Source: an uncultured Flavobacteriales bacterium (GTDB taxonomy: Bacteria; Bacteroidota; Bacteroidia; Flavobacteriales_D; Crocinitomicaceae). Taken from it: 44,443 nucleotides of DNA. The notes under the pieces were generated by a model that saw only the letters and a program-made list of their open reading frames with translations, was not told where the DNA came from and did no database searches. Within the stretch, counting starts at the first letter, position 1. Each line of letters starts with the position of its first letter. The position numbers and the translations under genes are program-made. Below, in pieces: positions 1 through 8,800 of the stretch. The DNA is taken from NCBI GenBank assembly GCA_913059205.1, contig CAJXRM010000014.1, positions 1 through 44,443 of the forward strand, written 5' to 3'.

Positions 1-46
1 AGATTTCTGCCTGTCTCGTGGGCTCGGAGATGTGTATAAGAGACAG
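1..46. other. Nextera i7-side sequencing adapter (artefact)
   Basis: This is not genomic DNA. Bases 28-46 are the Tn5 mosaic end AGATGTGTATAAGAGACAG, preceded at 13-27 by the Nextera read-2 arm GTCTCGTGGGCTCGG. Bases 1-4 (AGAT) match the end of the P7 arm, and bases 5-12 (TTCTGCCT) occupy the i7 index position and match, from memory, Nextera index N703. Genomic sequence begins at 47. Translation across this stretch gives the well-known adapter peptide MCIRDR. Confidence 0.98.
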
Positions 47-47
47 A

Positions 48-1271
48 ACATATGGAGATCCGCACATGGTTTCTTTTGATGGTGCCAGATATTCGTTTCA
101 AACAGTTGGAGAATTTGTTTTGACTAAATCGAGTGGAGGAGACGTAGAAGTTCAAACACGTCAACGTCCTCAAAGTGATGATTTCTCGCTGAATACGGCA
201 GTAGCAATGAATGTAGGAGGTGATCGATTGGCGATTTACGCTGAAGATTATCCAGATGCCGATTATTCAACTCCTGTGAGATTAAATGGACAATCGTTGA
301 GATTAAATGGTTCAACCTATTTTTTAGATCACGGAGGGACAATCCAAAAGTCGGGACAATCTTACTTTATTCATTGGCCAAATGGTGAATCCGCAGAAGT
401 AAAAATGAGAAGCTCAGGAGGGATGTCATTTATGGATGTTTCAGTGAATATTTTACCATGTGCTGTTTCGAGCTATTCTGGAGTATTAGGGAATGCAAAC
501 GGAATTGAAAGGGATGATTTTGATCCAGGAATAGTTGTTCCTAGATCAGCTTTTGAAGATCCATTTGATGATGATAATTATGTAAATAGGGAACGCCAAG
601 CTTATATTGCTAAAGCAATTGCTGATAAATACCGAGTAACAGATTTCACAACTTTGTTTGATTATCCAATTGGCAGAAATACAGAATCATTTACAGATCG
701 TTCTTTCCCTAGAGTTTATAGAACGATTAATGATTTGGACCAAAGGAATAGGGATCGTGCAAGACAGAGATGCGAACAAATGGGGATTTCTTCTCGAGAT
801 ATGAATGGATGTATTTACGATAACGCATTCTTGAATATTGAGCCAACTATAGAAACTAGAGTAAATGATCCTGTGGCCTCAACTCCATCTCTTAGAAAAA
901 TAGATCGTGAGGTTATCAATAGAAATCCTGTAATATCGGTAAATGATGGTAATGCAGCGCCTATAAGAGGTGGGACAAATACTACAATTGGATTGGGTGA
1001 AGAGAGTACAATAGAAGGAACACAGCCTCAACCAATTCCGATTAGAAAAGATCCAACTTTAAGGAAAATAGAAGATGAATCGGATAATTCTGATACTCAA
1101 GAATCTAATCCAAAACCTGTTTATAATCCGAAGCCTATTAGAACAGAGCCGAAAACTCCTACCCCTAAACCACAACCGGTGCGTGATAAGCCATTTAGCA
1201 AGCCAACACCGACACCAGCACCAACGCCAACACCAAAACCTGGTGGAACGATTAAAGGAAAAGGTGGATGA
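48..1271 (+). CDS. VWD-domain surface protein, C-terminal part (5' truncated)
   Basis: The frame is open from the adapter junction, so the true N-terminus lies off the contig and the first in-frame ATG inside the adapter is spurious. The first genomic residues, TYGDPHMVSFDGARYSFQ followed by GEFVL, are the hallmark start of a von Willebrand factor type D domain (GDPH, FDG, F/YxFQ, GEFxL). The domain runs for about 150 residues and includes a late cysteine and the G-V-L-G-N-A-N-G motif typical of VWD. After it come about 100 mostly polar residues and then a proline/threonine-rich tail (KPTPTPAPTPTPKPGG) ending GGTIKGKGG. No T9SS C-terminal sorting domain is seen on this protein. It lies upstream of two adhesins with IgGFc-binding-like N-termini, so an extracellular or surface role is likely. 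The VWD assignment is firm; localisation and function are inferred. Confidence 0.85.
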   Translation, partial: TYGDPHMVSFDGARYSFQTVGEFVLTKSSGGDVEVQTRQRPQSDDFSLNTAVAMNVGGDRLAIYAEDYPDADYSTPVRLNGQSLRLNGSTYFLDHGGTIQKSGQSYFIHWPNGESAEVKMRSSGGMSFMDVSVNILPCAVSSYSGVLGNANGIERDDFDPGIVVPRSAFEDPFDDDNYVNRERQAYIAKAIADKYRVTDFTTLFDYPIGRNTESFTDRSFPRVYRTINDLDQRNRDRARQRCEQMGISSRDMNGCIYDNAFLNIEPTIETRVNDPVASTPSLRKIDREVINRNPVISVNDGNAAPIRGGTNTTIGLGEESTIEGTQPQPIPIRKDPTLRKIEDESDNSDTQESNPKPVYNPKPIRTEPKTPTPKPQPVRDKPFSKPTPTPAPTPTPKPGGTIKGKGG

Positions 1272-1299
1272 TAATTGTTTTTAGCTTGTTATGAAATTT

Positions 1300-1333
1300 G
1301 TTATTTGCGCATGATCAGTCATGTGCAAATAAC
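1300..1333 (+). terminator. Strong hairpin after the VWD gene
   Basis: Arms 1300-1314 and 1319-1333 pair over 15 positions (14 Watson-Crick, one G-U) around the loop TCAG. It sits 28 nt after the stop codon. The following bases (ATATTGAAAAA) lack a clear T-tract, so termination is plausible but not textbook; an mRNA-stabilising 3' hairpin is the alternative. Confidence 0.5.
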
Positions 1334-1415
1334 ATATTGAAAAACAGTGTTTTGAGTAGTGTTTCATCGTGCTGTGGCTTGTAGTTCAATTCAGTGACTG
1401 GAAAAATAAGTTAGT

Positions 1416-1442
1416 TTGGTAAAATTTTGTTTCGTAATTTTG
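1416..1442 (+). promoter_or_regulatory. Bacteroidota-type promoter upstream of first CHU_C adhesin
   Basis: TAATTTTG at 1435-1442 matches the Bacteroidota -7 box TAnnTTTG exactly. A TTG at 1416-1418 gives a 16-bp spacer, just under the usual 17-23. The start codon at 1477 lies 34 nt downstream of the box. This would drive the adhesin/PorP operon after the hairpin at 1300-1333. Confidence 0.4.
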
Positions 1443-1476
1443 GGAAATTAATAATTTGACCACTTACTCACTTACG

Positions 1477-4400
1477 ATGAAACAGATTTTTAATGTACTT
1501 TTAATTGTACTTTTTGTTCTAATTAGTTCAGCTACATTTTCTCAACAAGACACCTTGTTTTGGTTTGCTGCACCAGATGTTTCTTCAGGTGAAGGTGACT
1601 CTCCAATTCAATTAAAAATATTGTCTTATGGTGCGCCATCTGACGTTGTCATATCTCAACCTGCAAATGGAGGCTTTGTTCCAATTCTAGTTTCTCTTGC
1701 GGCTAATAGTACTCAAAGTATTGATTTAACGGCCTTTTTAGCGCAAATTGAAAGCCCTTCTGGTAATGTAGTAAACTCGAATGGACTAAAAATTACAGCA
1801 ACAACCCCTATTTCAGCCTACTATGAAGTAAATTCACCAACCAACAAGGAAATTTTCACCTTAAAAGGAAACACAGCTCTTGGTCTTGAATTTTACACGC
1901 CCTTCCAAAAAAACAGAAACAATGCAGTTACAACTCCGTCTTCGCATTCTTCCTTTGAAATAATTGCTACGGAGGACAATACAACAGTCTTGATTACTCC
2001 TAGAGCGGCAATTATTGGTCACGCTCAGAATGTTACATTTTCGGTTGTTCTTAATGAAGGACAAACCTATAGTGCTAGAGATACAGATTTGACGGCGGGA
2101 ACATCCCTTGCTGGTTCCATAGTATCTGCAAATAAGCCAGTTTCAATTACAGTTTTTGAAGGAGCATTGATTAGTGGCGCTTGTAATGATGCCATAGGTG
2201 ATCAAATAACAAACTCTTCTTATTTAGGGAAAAAACATATTATCCATAAAGGGACTGGAACAACTGATAGGATTTATATACTAGCGATTCAAAATTCCAC
2301 TTCTTTAACAATTACAAATTCGGGAACAACAAGTTCTTTAATTAATTGGGGAGAAACATTTGAAATAGCCACAAGTGACGAAATCACATATGTTAATTCC
2401 ACAAAGCCTGTTTACGTGATGCATGTATCGGGATTTGGGTGTGAACTGAGTTCTGCACAAGTTCCTAATGTTTACTGTGCAGGGAAATACGAGTCAGCAT
2501 TTTCTCGATCTAATTCAGATTCATTAGGTGTCATTTTATACACGCGAACGGGATTCGAAAACCAATTTACTTTAAATGGAAATGCATCCTTAATTCCTGC
2601 AGTTGCATTCAACAATGTGCCTGGAACATCAGGGGCTTTAAAGGTTGCAAGGCTCTTTTTTAATACAACGGATGTTCCTGTAGGATCTTATAATTTAATT
2701 GAAAATACCGGAGATATATTTGGCATGGGATTAATTGGAGGGAATTCAGTTAGTGGTGCGACTTATGGTTATCTATCGGAGTTTAAATCAGAATCATTTG
2801 TCAACGCTGGTCTTAATGACACGGTTTGTTCGAATGTCGATTTCCCTATTAATGGATTTATTGGCGGTGGTCCTATAACTGGAGTTTGGAGTAATAATGG
2901 TTACGGAAGTTTTTCAAGTCCGACAAATAGTTTATCAAATACATATGTGCCTAGTTCGTTGGACGTTTTCATTAGTCCTGTTAGATTAATATTAACATCT
3001 ACAGGAGAGTGTCCCGTAAAAAAAGACACAATATTTCTTCATGTAAATCCACAACCAATTGTAAGCGCTTCAGCTGACCAAACTGTTTGTTCGAATAATC
3101 CAATTGTGAGTTTAAATGGAAGTATTCAAGGGGGAGCCACCACAGGTATATGGTCTGTTAATGGAACCGGTACATTTTCACCAGCTGATACAGTTTTGAA
3201 TGCAACATATACTCCTTCTTCAAATGATTTGTTAGGAAGTCAGTTGACTTTTGTTTTGACTTCTACAAACAATGGTTCTTGTGTTGCGGAATCAGACACG
3301 ATGCAATTAACCTTTACACAACCTGCGATTGTGAACGCAGGAGTTGACACAATATATGCTTGTGGAAATAATCCACTCATCAGTTTATCCGGTACAGTTA
3401 CAGGTTCATCAACAACGGGTAAATGGATTACTACTGGCAATGGTACTTTTAGCCCTAATAATGTTACTCTAAACTGCACATATAATCCAACAGTAAGTGA
3501 TATAGCAGGTGGAAGTCTCACAATTTATCTTGAATCAACTTCTAATGGTAATTGCTCACCAGTGCGAGATAGTGTCAAAGTGATATTTACAAGTTCACCT
3601 TCAGTTGATGCCGGGCCAAATCAAATTATTTGTACAAATAATTCTGAAGTGCAGTTGGCAGGAATAGTATCTGGTGCTACTACAACTGGAGTTTGGTCTG
3701 GAGGATCAGGTACGTACAGTACTGATTCAACAGATTTAAATGCGGTGTACTCTCCAACTGCTTCTGAAATATCATCTGGAAATCTTATTTTAACATTAAC
3801 ATCAACTAATAACGGTACATGTAATCAAGGAGATGACGTCTTCCAAATTGCATTTGTCGCACCTCCATTTGCAAATTTTACTGCGCCTGATGGGTGTTTA
3901 ACGAATCTTACAGCTTTTAATAATCTTTCACTACCAGGATTCGGTACACTAACAAACTCAAATTGGGATTTTGACGATACTAATCTTTCAACTTCCTTGA
4001 GTCCGAGTCACACCTACTCTCAACCAGGTGTTTATAATGTTGAATTGATTGTTACAAATTCAAATGGTTGTATGGATACAACATATAATACAGTAGAAAT
4101 TTTTGATAAACCAATTGCGGACTTTAGTTTCACTTCAAATTGTCCAAACAATCAGGTTACTATTAATTTCACCGATGAATCAACTTCGTCGGATGTAATT
4201 GATTATTGGTATTATGATTTCAGTGGTCAAGGAAATTCAGTTCAAGAAAACCCAATTCAGAATTTTAATAGTCAGGGTAATTATTCCATAACGCATATTG
4301 TTTCGACGGTAAATGGTTGTGGAGATACTATAATTAAACCACTTCAGGTAGGCGAATTACCGATTGCTGGGTTTTCTTATAATACAACGAATGGATTGAA

Positions 4401-4896
4401 TGTTGGAGCGGTTTTTAATTTTGTTGATACATCGGATTTCGGTGTAAATTACCTTTGGGACTTCGGAAATACTAATGAGTCTACACTACAAAATCCCAGT
4501 TATACGTATTTCGAGAATGGAAATTATCTAGTTACTCAATACGTTTATAATACCCTTGGATGTTATGATAGTGCATCGGTTTGGATTAACATTAATACTG
4601 TTACTACTGAGATAAATACATTAATACCGAATGCGATTTCACCAAATGGAGACGGTTACAATGATGTTTGGAAACTCGAGTTTATTAATATCCTATTTCC
4701 AAATGCCACTGTTGAAGTGTTTAATCAATGGGGGCAACGTCTTTTTTACTCAGAAGGGTATGATGTTCCATGGAATGGACAATTTAATTCTGAAGATGTA
4801 CCAGACGGTAATTATTACTATGTGATTAATTTGAACGCGAATTTGGAAACTGATATTTACAAAGGAGCTCTTTTAGTTCTTAAACAAGCAAAATAG
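1477..4896 (+). CDS. T9SS type B cargo: IgGFc-binding-like adhesin with PKD and CHU_C domains
   Basis: I chose the ATG at 1477 over an upstream in-frame TTG at 1456 because it directly begins a signal peptide (MKQIFNVLLIVLFVLISSA, cleavage near TFSQQ). The product is 1139 aa. Residues of roughly 25-435 form an IgGFc-binding-protein N-terminal-like domain (DTLFWFAAP, then IIATEDNTTVLITP, then GFGCELSSAQVPNVYC). Four repeats of about 90 residues follow from residue 442, each with an xAGxD..xC opening, GVWS and LTSTNNG-type motifs. Three PKD-like domains (NWDFDD; YWYYDFSG; YLWDFGN) occupy roughly 795-1040. The last 90 residues are a CHU_C / gliding motility-associated C-terminal domain (IPNAISPNGDGYNDVW; FNQWGQRLFYSEGY), the type B signal for T9SS export. 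A PorP/SprF gene follows after 2 nt. Binding specificity is unknown; the IgG-related name describes homology only. Confidence 0.85.
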   Translation: MKQIFNVLLIVLFVLISSATFSQQDTLFWFAAPDVSSGEGDSPIQLKILSYGAPSDVVISQPANGGFVPILVSLAANSTQSIDLTAFLAQIESPSGNVVNSNGLKITATTPISAYYEVNSPTNKEIFTLKGNTALGLEFYTPFQKNRNNAVTTPSSHSSFEIIATEDNTTVLITPRAAIIGHAQNVTFSVVLNEGQTYSARDTDLTAGTSLAGSIVSANKPVSITVFEGALISGACNDAIGDQITNSSYLGKKHIIHKGTGTTDRIYILAIQNSTSLTITNSGTTSSLINWGETFEIATSDEITYVNSTKPVYVMHVSGFGCELSSAQVPNVYCAGKYESAFSRSNSDSLGVILYTRTGFENQFTLNGNASLIPAVAFNNVPGTSGALKVARLFFNTTDVPVGSYNLIENTGDIFGMGLIGGNSVSGATYGYLSEFKSESFVNAGLNDTVCSNVDFPINGFIGGGPITGVWSNNGYGSFSSPTNSLSNTYVPSSLDVFISPVRLILTSTGECPVKKDTIFLHVNPQPIVSASADQTVCSNNPIVSLNGSIQGGATTGIWSVNGTGTFSPADTVLNATYTPSSNDLLGSQLTFVLTSTNNGSCVAESDTMQLTFTQPAIVNAGVDTIYACGNNPLISLSGTVTGSSTTGKWITTGNGTFSPNNVTLNCTYNPTVSDIAGGSLTIYLESTSNGNCSPVRDSVKVIFTSSPSVDAGPNQIICTNNSEVQLAGIVSGATTTGVWSGGSGTYSTDSTDLNAVYSPTASEISSGNLILTLTSTNNGTCNQGDDVFQIAFVAPPFANFTAPDGCLTNLTAFNNLSLPGFGTLTNSNWDFDDTNLSTSLSPSHTYSQPGVYNVELIVTNSNGCMDTTYNTVEIFDKPIADFSFTSNCPNNQVTINFTDESTSSDVIDYWYYDFSGQGNSVQENPIQNFNSQGNYSITHIVSTVNGCGDTIIKPLQVGELPIAGFSYNTTNGLNVGAVFNFVDTSDFGVNYLWDFGNTNESTLQNPSYTYFENGNYLVTQYVYNTLGCYDSASVWININTVTTEINTLIPNAISPNGDGYNDVWKLEFINILFPNATVEVFNQWGQRLFYSEGYDVPWNGQFNSEDVPDGNYYYVINLNANLETDIYKGALLVLKQAK
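2800..3864 (+). repeat. Four tandem ~90-residue extracellular repeats (protein level)
   Basis: Units start at the valine of VNAGLND (2800), VSASADQ (3061), VNAGVD (3331) and VDAGPNQ (3604), so the unit lengths are about 87, 90, 91 and 87 residues. Shared landmarks are a cysteine 7-8 residues after the AG/AD motif, LNG/LSG/LAG, a TTG-x-W motif, a GTFSP/GTYST motif and LTST-N-NGxC. DNA identity between units is modest, so this is an old protein repeat. Confidence 0.8.
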
Positions 4897-4898
4897 AA

Positions 4899-5876
4899 AT
4901 GAAAAATATATTTTATATCGCTGTACTCGTTTTTTGCTGTTTTCAATTGCAAGCGCAGCAAAGGGGTGTGTATTCTAATTTTTTAATGAATAGATATTAC
5001 TATAATCCGGCAATTGCAGGAAGTGAAAATGTACATGTTGTAAATGCGGGTTATCGGAATCAATGGGTAGGTTTTGATAATGCACCTGTTAATGTCAATT
5101 TAAACGTGTATGGATCGCTTCGAAATGAAGGTAAAATGGGATATGGATTGTCATTTGCTAATGAAAATTCAGGCTTAACAAATGCTACTTCTATATATTT
5201 AAATTATGCCCATCATTTTAAATTGAGTGAGCAGATTAAGTTAGGAATAGGAATTCAACCTGGTTACCTTCAGTACAGAGTGAAATTATATGATGCAGTT
5301 ATTGCAGATGAAGGTGATCAAGTGCTTACCGGAAGTGTTTATTCCGCGAATGCTTTTGATGTGAATATGGGAATTCATCTTTATTCGAGTAAGTTTTTCT
5401 TTATGGCTTCTGTTCAACATATACTTGGGAAGCAAATAAAGTTTACTTCATATAACACGAACTTAACCTATCATTATAATGCAATAGCTGGTTACAACTT
5501 TGATTTCAAAAAGAAAAAGTTTCAATTGCAACCAAGTGTTTTAGTGAAATATGCAAGTCCTGTTCCAATTCAATGGTCCGGAATGTTAAAAGGAACTTAT
5601 GATCAAAAATATTGGTTGGGATTAATTTACAGGTCTGATGATGCCTTTGGGTTGTCTGCGGGCATGTTAATTAAAAATCGATTCACAGTGGCGTATGGCT
5701 ATGACTTTTCGATAAACGGTTTAAGAAAACACAATTCAGGATCACATGAGGTGATGTTATCGTTCGTTATTACGCGAAAACGCCCTTCTTTAGATGAAAA
5801 AGATGACGAATTGAACAATAGCATTTTGGAAGACGCCTTGGAAAAGGAAAAAGAGAATGAAAAAACGAAAGAATAA
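4899..5876 (+). CDS. PorP/SprF family type IX secretion system membrane protein
   Basis: This 325-aa protein has a signal peptide (MKNIFYIAVLVFCCFQLQAQ) and the diagnostic PorP/SprF opening: FLMNRYYYNPAIAGS, then VNAGYRNQWVGFDNAPVNVN. Alternating short amphipathic strands with glycine-aromatic turns through about residue 290 fit an outer-membrane beta-barrel. In Flavobacterium johnsoniae the family member SprF is needed for export of the type B CTD adhesin SprB. Lying 2 nt after one CHU_C adhesin and 3 nt before the next, this protein is the obvious dedicated partner. An unusual feature is a 32-residue highly charged tail (from KRPSLDEKDDELNN to EKEKENEKTKE) beyond the barrel, absent from the second PorP here. 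Confidence 0.92.
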   Translation: MKNIFYIAVLVFCCFQLQAQQRGVYSNFLMNRYYYNPAIAGSENVHVVNAGYRNQWVGFDNAPVNVNLNVYGSLRNEGKMGYGLSFANENSGLTNATSIYLNYAHHFKLSEQIKLGIGIQPGYLQYRVKLYDAVIADEGDQVLTGSVYSANAFDVNMGIHLYSSKFFFMASVQHILGKQIKFTSYNTNLTYHYNAIAGYNFDFKKKKFQLQPSVLVKYASPVPIQWSGMLKGTYDQKYWLGLIYRSDDAFGLSAGMLIKNRFTVAYGYDFSINGLRKHNSGSHEVMLSFVITRKRPSLDEKDDELNNSILEDALEKEKENEKTKE

Positions 5877-5879
5877 AAG

Positions 5880-8800
5880 ATGAAAAATTTTATAACACTA
5901 CTCCTCACACTACTGGCGTTAACATTTGGCGCTAGTAAAGCTGAAGCTCAGATTGACACAGCTTTTTGGTTTGCTGTTCCATGGGTAACTCCTGATCACG
6001 CAGGAAATACTCCAATTGCACTTCGAATATCAACATTTAATGCACCTACAACCGTTCGTGTATATCAACCTGCTGGTGGATATGACTCTACATTTGTTGT
6101 TCCGGCAAACTCATTGAACTCGCACTTTTTAACACCAATTGTAAATACCTTGGAATCGAAACCTGCGAATACGGTTTTAAATTATGGGATAAAAATCGAA
6201 GCAGATACACTTATAACGGTTGTTTATGAAGCTGTAACTGTAGTGAATAATCCTGAAACGTATTCCTTGAAAGGTACGAATGGATTGGGAATGGAGTTCG
6301 TGACTCCTTTTCAAACCACATGGAGAAATGGAGCTTATCCTCCTACTCAACCAAAATCGATGATTTGTATAATCGCAACTGAGGACAATACAACTGTCTG
6401 GATAACTCCCAAAGCGAATGTCGTTGGACATCCAGCAAATGTCACGTATTCAGTTGTACTAAACAAAGGTCAAGTTTACACGGTAGAAAATGTTTCTCAA
6501 TTAACTAACACGCCAGGAAACAACCTAAGTGGCTCGATTGTCGTTTCCGATAAACCCATAGCCGTTACTGTGTCCGATGATTCCGTTTGGAATGCTGCTG
6601 GAGGTGGATGTCGGGACTTGATGGGAGATCAATTGGTACCAGTGGACGTAATTGGAACAGAATATATTGTGAATAAAGGGAATATGAATCCTCTCTCGAC
6701 AGAAGGAATGTATATCGTTGCTACCGAGAATTTTACTACTGTTACAATTATCAATGGTTCAGGAACTACAGTTCAACTTTTGAATAGAGGCGATACATGG
6801 AGTTATGTAATCGTTGACCCATTGTCTTATGTTCAGTCGGATAAACCAATTTATTTGTTACAAGCAAGTGGGTTTGGTTGTGAGCTTGGTGAGGCAATTT
6901 TACCACCTATTAATTGTGCTGGTTCTTCACAAGTCAGTTTTAATCGTTCCAATAGTCAAACATTTATTTTAAATGTACTTTGTCCTACTTCAGCAATAAA
7001 CGACTTTTTAATGGATGGAAACCCTACAATGGTTCCAGGTACGGCGTTTAATGTTGTTCCAGGTACAGGTGGTTTTTGGAGTGGAGCTCAAATTACGTAT
7101 TCTACTGCGCAGATTCCAGCTGGAAGTTCTCCTTTATTGGAAAACACTTCGGACTTTTTTGCACTTGGAGTAATTAATGGTGGTAGTACTTCTGGGTGCT
7201 TTTACCATTATATGTCATCATTTATCCGAAGGGTTTATACGGATGCAGGAAGTGATACTACTTTATGTAATGGCGTGGCAACAATTGATTTAAATGGAAG
7301 CGTTACAGGAGCAACAAACACTGGAATTTGGAGTGTTTTAAATGGTACAGGAACCTTCGCTAACGCAACGGATTTAACTACTACTTATGCTCCAACACAA
7401 AATGATTATAATCAAGGTTCTTTGACGTTCGTGCTTACCTCAACAGGAAATTGTATTGCTGTTTCTGATACCATTGTTGTAGATTTTATTCAAGCACCTG
7501 TTGTTGATGCAGGACCAAACGACTCATATTGTAAAAATAACGTTGGGGCAATTCCGATTAATGGAAATGTGCAATATGCAGCAACTGGATTATGGTCCGG
7601 AGGAAATGGTGGAGCTTTTGGAAATAGTAGTGATCTCTCAACTACGTACACACCTTCTCCAGCGGATTTGGCGGCAGATAGCGTTGTGTTATTTTTAACT
7701 TCAGCAGGAAGTTTCTTCTCATGTCCAAGCGATGAAGATACATTAATTGTATTTTTTACTCCAGCACCTAATGTTATTGCTGGAGGTGATCAAGTACTTT
7801 GTGCAAATACAGCCGAAGCTTCACTAAATGGAGTTATTACCGGAGCAACTACTACTGGTGTATGGTCAACTTCTGGATCAGGAGCTTTTTCTCCTAGCGA
7901 AACAAATTTAATCACAGATTATTTGATTTCAGTTTCGGATACAGCGGCCGGCTCAATTTATTTAACACTTACTTCTACGAATAATCAAAATTGCCTTGTT
8001 GAAAAAGACAGTTTACAGATTACAATTATACCACAACCCGAATTAACAATTACTTCTCAGGATTCTGTTTGTTCGAACAGTATAACGATTAACCTTAGCG
8101 GTACAATTGTTAATGGATTTGGAACAGAATGGACAACAAATGGATTCGGAGCAATTGCTAATCCGAATAATTTAAATACGATTTACACTGTTAGCCCTAT
8201 TGATAATATCAACGGATATATTGATGTGTTTTTCAATTCAACTGGAGTTTGCGCCACGGAAGGCGATTCAATGCGAATTCACTTGATAGATCCGCCTCAA
8301 GCTGACGCTGGAATTGATCAGTCATATTGTGAAAATACCCCCGTTCAGTTAAATGGAGTGGTTACTGGCCCAAATCCTGCTGGAAATTGGTCATCAATGG
8401 GTTCAGGAGCGTTTAATCCCGGAAATGCATTTTTACAAACCTTATATTTCCCTTCTGCTGCAGATGTTTCGAACGGAGGTGTGACGTTAATATTGACACC
8501 AAACAATACGTTTGGCTGTGCCTCTGAAAACGATACGATTTTTATTCTCTTTAAGGAAATTCCTAATGCTGAGTTTACGGTTAATTCAGTATGTCAGGGG
8601 GAGAATGCTATATTTTCGGATCAGTCCACCACTGGAACTGGTACAATTACAAATTGGATGTGGGACTTTGATGATTTACAAACTTCAATCGCTCAAAATC
8701 CGTTGCATCAGTATAATTCAAGCGGTACGTTTGATGTTTCTTTGATAGTGACAGGAAGCAATAATTGTACGGATACTGTTATTCATCCGTTAACGATAAA

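Noticed and set aside
18..47. Apparent N-terminal start of the VWD protein
   Set aside because: The ATG and first ten residues are encoded by Nextera adapter, so they are not part of the gene.
1456..1476. TTG start for the first adhesin
   Set aside because: It adds seven residues before a clear signal peptide and lies only 13 nt after the -7 box; ATG 1477 fits better.
2800..8564. Possible CRISPR or DNA satellite from repeated motifs
   Set aside because: The repetition is at protein level with about 90-residue units, diverged DNA and no short direct repeats with spacers.
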